This document shows, piece by piece, positions 7,077-9,388 of a stretch of 9,388 nucleotides of DNA. How positions within the stretch are numbered: position 1 is the stretch's first letter; every line of letters begins with the position of its first letter. The stretch is from Planctomycetaceae bacterium (GTDB taxonomy: Bacteria > Planctomycetota > Planctomycetia > Pirellulales > Pirellulaceae). A model generated the notes under the pieces. It saw nothing but the letters and a program-made list of their open reading frames with translations, searched no databases and was not told the origin of the DNA. The translations under genes and the position numbers were made by a program. The DNA lies in NCBI GenBank assembly GCA_003501565.1, contig DNPC01000575.1, positions 1 to 9,388 on the forward strand, in the 5' to 3' direction.

Positions 7077-9388
7077 ATGCAAGAATGCTGCCCAGCCCAA
7101 GATCGACTCGTTGAACTGCTAGACGCGAGCCTTAGCCGCGAAGAGTCCGATGCAATCGAGAAGCACGTTGCATCCTGTTCCGCCTGCGAAGAAAAACTGG
7201 CCGAACTGGTTTCCCAAGACGGAGGTGACTGGAATAGCTTTCGCGAATTGCTGGACACCAAATCCAGCGATGACCCAGACACACTTCCGGAGTCTGAATT
7301 CGACGCCGAGTCACTTGCAAGACAATTGGGCGACCTTGGCTTTGAAGTGCAGCGGGAACTCGGTCGCGGCGGTATGGGAGTTGTCTTTGCCGCTCGCCAG
7401 CCGGCGATGCAGCGCACCGTCGCGATCAAGATGCTGCAGTGGGGGGCATTGGCAGGGCCACAGCGAATTCAACGTCTCCTCGCAGAAGCGCAAGCTATCG
7501 GCCAGCTCAATCACGAGAACGTGTTAAAGATTTTTGATACGATCGATGGCGATGGTATTCTTGGGTTGGTTTTGGAGTATGCCGATCGTGGCTCACTTGC
7601 TGAATTATTGCGAGATGGCCCTTTGGCCGAAAAAGATGCGGTGCGCATCGCCACTCAAGCAGCCGCAGGACTAGCACATGCCCATGCAAACAAAATCTTG
7701 CACCGTGATATTAAACCCGGCAACATTCTACTGTGTTCTTCCGAGGCTAGTGAATGTGCAAAACTCGCTGACTTTGGTCTTGCTAAAGATACCGATCGCA
7801 CTGCAGAGCTGACGGGCAGTCTGATCATCGGTACACCGACGTATATGTCGCCGGAGCAGATCAGCGGTCGACACGATGAAATCTCAATGCCAAGTGACGT
7901 CTACTCTCTGGGCATCGTGCTGTATCAAATGTTGGTCGGAGCACCCCCGTTTCGCGGCCCCACGCCCTCGGCGGTGCATCATCTAGTGACAACTCAACCA
8001 CCTGTCCCACCCCGGCAGATTCAACCGTCGATCTCTCGCGATCTAGAAACGATTTGCCTGAAGTGTCTCGAGAAATCTCCGTCCGATCGCTATAGCTCGG
8101 CAAAAGAGCTCTTTGAAGATTTGCAGCGGTTGAGCGAATCTCGGCCGATTCTTGCGCGTCGACCGAGCATTCTGCAAAGCGTATCAAAATGGTGTCGCCG
8201 AAAGCCCGCCACAGCTGCCCTGGTTGCAACGATCCTAGTTGCAACTATCGCCACCACTAGTGTCTGGGGCGCGTTGACAGCACAACTCTCTCAAGTCAAC
8301 ACAGAGTTGGCGGGAAAGAACAACGATCTCTTGGAGCGAAACGACGAATTGAACATTGCGAACGAGCACCTTGTAGAACAACGCGAGGTACTGAAGAGTT
8401 CTCTGGAATCAACAATTGCGTTACGAAATTTCATCATCAGAGATCTACTGGCAAATGCCAGCCCAAAAGAGCGTGTTGAAGACGCAGTAGAGGCCGGTGA
8501 GGAAATCAACGAAGCGACGGCCGATCTAACCGCTCGAGAATTGGTTTTTCGTGGTATCAAAAAACTGGAAGGTGATGGTTTAGAAGAAAGGTTTCCCAAT
8601 CAGCCCCGAGTCCAGGCAGATGTGCTGATGACACTGTCAACACTGCTAGGAGATATGGGTGAATACGACTTGTCGGTCGATCTGGCGCAGAGATCACTTG
8701 ATATTGATCCTTCAGCCGATCAGGAGTTTGACAAGGACTATTTTGAGAGCTTGCAGAGTTATGCGGTTACCTTGATATCCACCGGTAAGTTTCAGCGCGT
8801 TGTCGAAATCAGTTCACTAATTGCGCAACGAGCTGGAGAACACGACGAGCAAGAAATGCGCTATGCGGCTCTCCACAACATGGCAGGATCTTACATGATG
8901 CTAGACCAACCAGAGGTTGGCGTGGAGTTTTCCGAGGATGCTCTGTCAGGATTCACCGAGTTATACGGCCCCAACGATCCCATGACTTTGCAAGTCACCT
9001 CCACTCATGGCCAGATTCTTCAAACGCTTGGCCGTTACGATGACGCCGCATTGGTACTGGCAATCTCCGTTGCGGGATTCACTGAACTGGTCACCGAAAA
9101 ACACCCTAGAACGATCTCAGCAATAGGAAAACTGGCTTCGGTGCTAACGAGTGCAAAAGAGTTTGACCGTGCGATTGAAATGTACAACAAGCAAATAGAA
9201 CTCTCCAAAGAAGTGCTTGGGGCCGACCACCCGAAGACACTCATGGCGCAGGCCAACTTCGGTAGTTGTCTATATAAATCTGGCGCCATTGCGGAGGGCG
9301 TCGACGTCATGACCGAAGCCCGCCTCAAACTGATTGGGAAACTTGGCCCCGACCATTACTTCGCCAAAGAAATTGGTGAACAGATCGA
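7077..9388 (+). CDS. Zinc-finger Ser/Thr protein kinase with TM helix and TPRs (3' end beyond window)
   Basis: 770 residues are visible and the frame is open to the right edge. The kinase transfers phosphate from ATP to Ser/Thr. Residues 5-37 form a zinc-finger of anti-sigma type. The Hanks-type kinase domain (about 90-350) is complete: glycine loop GRGGMG 96-101, VAIK with Lys118, helix-C Glu137, HRDIKPGN 209-216 (Asp211, Lys213, Asn216), DFG 232-234, GTPTYMSPE 252-260 and SDVYSLG with Asp274. One transmembrane helix lies at about 378-400 after a basic stop (KWCRRK). A coiled coil covers about 402-445 (QLSQVNTELAGKNNDLLERNDEL). From about 510 there are TPRs of the kinesin-light-chain kind, with linkers YGPNDPMT, LGADHPKT and LGPDH. 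The kinase half should face the cytoplasm and the TPR half the periplasm-like space. ATG 7077 was chosen because the finger begins at once and GGA (7065-7067) lies 9 nt upstream; an in-frame GTG at 7005 would add 24 residues of no family resemblance. It lies downstream of the sigma gene, same strand. Confidence 0.93.
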   Translation, partial: MQECCPAQDRLVELLDASLSREESDAIEKHVASCSACEEKLAELVSQDGGDWNSFRELLDTKSSDDPDTLPESEFDAESLARQLGDLGFEVQRELGRGGMGVVFAARQPAMQRTVAIKMLQWGALAGPQRIQRLLAEAQAIGQLNHENVLKIFDTIDGDGILGLVLEYADRGSLAELLRDGPLAEKDAVRIATQAAAGLAHAHANKILHRDIKPGNILLCSSEASECAKLADFGLAKDTDRTAELTGSLIIGTPTYMSPEQISGRHDEISMPSDVYSLGIVLYQMLVGAPPFRGPTPSAVHHLVTTQPPVPPRQIQPSISRDLETICLKCLEKSPSDRYSSAKELFEDLQRLSESRPILARRPSILQSVSKWCRRKPATAALVATILVATIATTSVWGALTAQLSQVNTELAGKNNDLLERNDELNIANEHLVEQREVLKSSLESTIALRNFIIRDLLANASPKERVEDAVEAGEEINEATADLTARELVFRGIKKLEGDGLEERFPNQPRVQADVLMTLSTLLGDMGEYDLSVDLAQRSLDIDPSADQEFDKDYFESLQSYAVTLISTGKFQRVVEISSLIAQRAGEHDEQEMRYAALHNMAGSYMMLDQPEVGVEFSEDALSGFTELYGPNDPMTLQVTSTHGQILQTLGRYDDAALVLAISVAGFTELVTEKHPRTISAIGKLASVLTSAKEFDRAIEMYNKQIELSKEVLGADHPKTLMAQANFGSCLYKSGAIAEGVDVMTEARLKLIGKLGPDHYFAKEIGEQI
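7089..7187 (+). other. Anti-sigma-like zinc finger at the kinase N-terminus
   Basis: Residues 5-37 read C-x24-H-x3-C-x2-C (Cys5, His30, Cys34, Cys37), with a helical, acidic middle (RLVELLDASLSREESDAIEK). This is the layout of the putative zinc-finger family found in ZAS anti-sigma factors, where the metal site packs against a sigma-binding helix. The gene next door encodes an ECF sigma factor, so sigma binding is a reasonable inference. Many planctomycete kinases carry such a segment and it has not been shown here to bind sigma. Confidence 0.7.
8604..9388 (+). repeat. TPR array of the kinase (continues past the window)
   Basis: Residues from about 510 on are helical pairs of about 34 to 42 residues. 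Recognisable units include QADVLMTLSTLLGDMGEYDLSVDLAQRSLDI style, ALHNMAGSYMMLDQPEVGVEFSEDAL, STHGQILQTLGRYDDAALVLAISV, IGKLASVLTSAKEFDRAIEMYNKQI and ANFGSCLYKSGAIAEGVDVMTEA. The last units use the 42-residue kinesin-light-chain spacing with 'LG.DHP.T' linkers. TPRs usually bind protein partners; here the array lies beyond the membrane helix and is the likely sensing or scaffold part. Confidence 0.8.

Noticed and set aside
6980..7429. Minus-strand open frame of 149 codons overlapping the kinase start
   Set aside because: It is antisense to the zinc finger and kinase glycine loop, which are clearly recognisable on the plus strand; its Ser-rich product has no recognisable features.
7861..8244. 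Minus-strand open frames within the kinase gene (also 8291-8599 and 9035-9328)
   Set aside because: They are shadows of the kinase, coiled-coil and TPR coding sequence, with no start signals of their own.

Overview
This window looks like planctomycete DNA, most likely from a Pirellulaceae-type (Rhodopirellula-like) genome. Three things point there. The giant secreted protein starts with a basic stretch followed by an LEPR-XLL-type motif (LLESRNLLA). A sigma factor of the 'WCRRWGLQ..DA.DV.QN' type is present. It sits directly upstream of a Ser/Thr kinase with a transmembrane segment and C-terminal TPRs, a pairing known from planctomycetes. The assignment rests on family resemblance read by eye, not on a database search.

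Layout. (1) Positions 6073 to 1, minus strand, are one uninterrupted reading frame of at least 2024 codons that runs off the left edge. It encodes a giant modular surface or secreted protein. Its order is: LEPR-XLL N-terminus, a 'WDGGGDG..W' beta-strand-rich start, four ~190-residue beta-solenoid-like modules (three spaced exactly 570 bp), an autotransporter-passenger-like closing module, two Calx-beta domains, seven cadherin-like repeats (one of 92 residues, then six of exactly 95, the 'tandem-95' type), and the start of a further domain. (2) Positions 6074-6234 are a divergent intergenic region. It holds an inverted repeat covering the minus-strand ribosome binding site and an 11-bp inverted repeat whose right arm covers the GTG start of the sigma gene. 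(3) Positions 6235-6897, plus strand, encode an ECF-type sigma factor. (4) Positions 6898-7076 are a 179-bp gap with repeated CAAGTG motifs, two of them in imperfect palindromes. (5) Positions 7077 to the right edge, plus strand, encode a Ser/Thr protein kinase with an N-terminal zinc-finger (anti-sigma-like H-x3-C-x2-C) segment, a complete Hanks-type kinase domain, one transmembrane helix, a coiled coil and kinesin-light-chain-like TPRs; its 3' end is missing.

How the genes may work together (inference): the sigma factor and the kinase look like a signalling pair. The kinase's cytoplasmic zinc-finger and catalytic domains could bind or phosphorylate the sigma factor, while the TPR half beyond the membrane could sense a partner. 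The divergent giant protein is a plausible but unproven target, because both genes share one 161-bp control region that carries the same short motif found upstream of the kinase.
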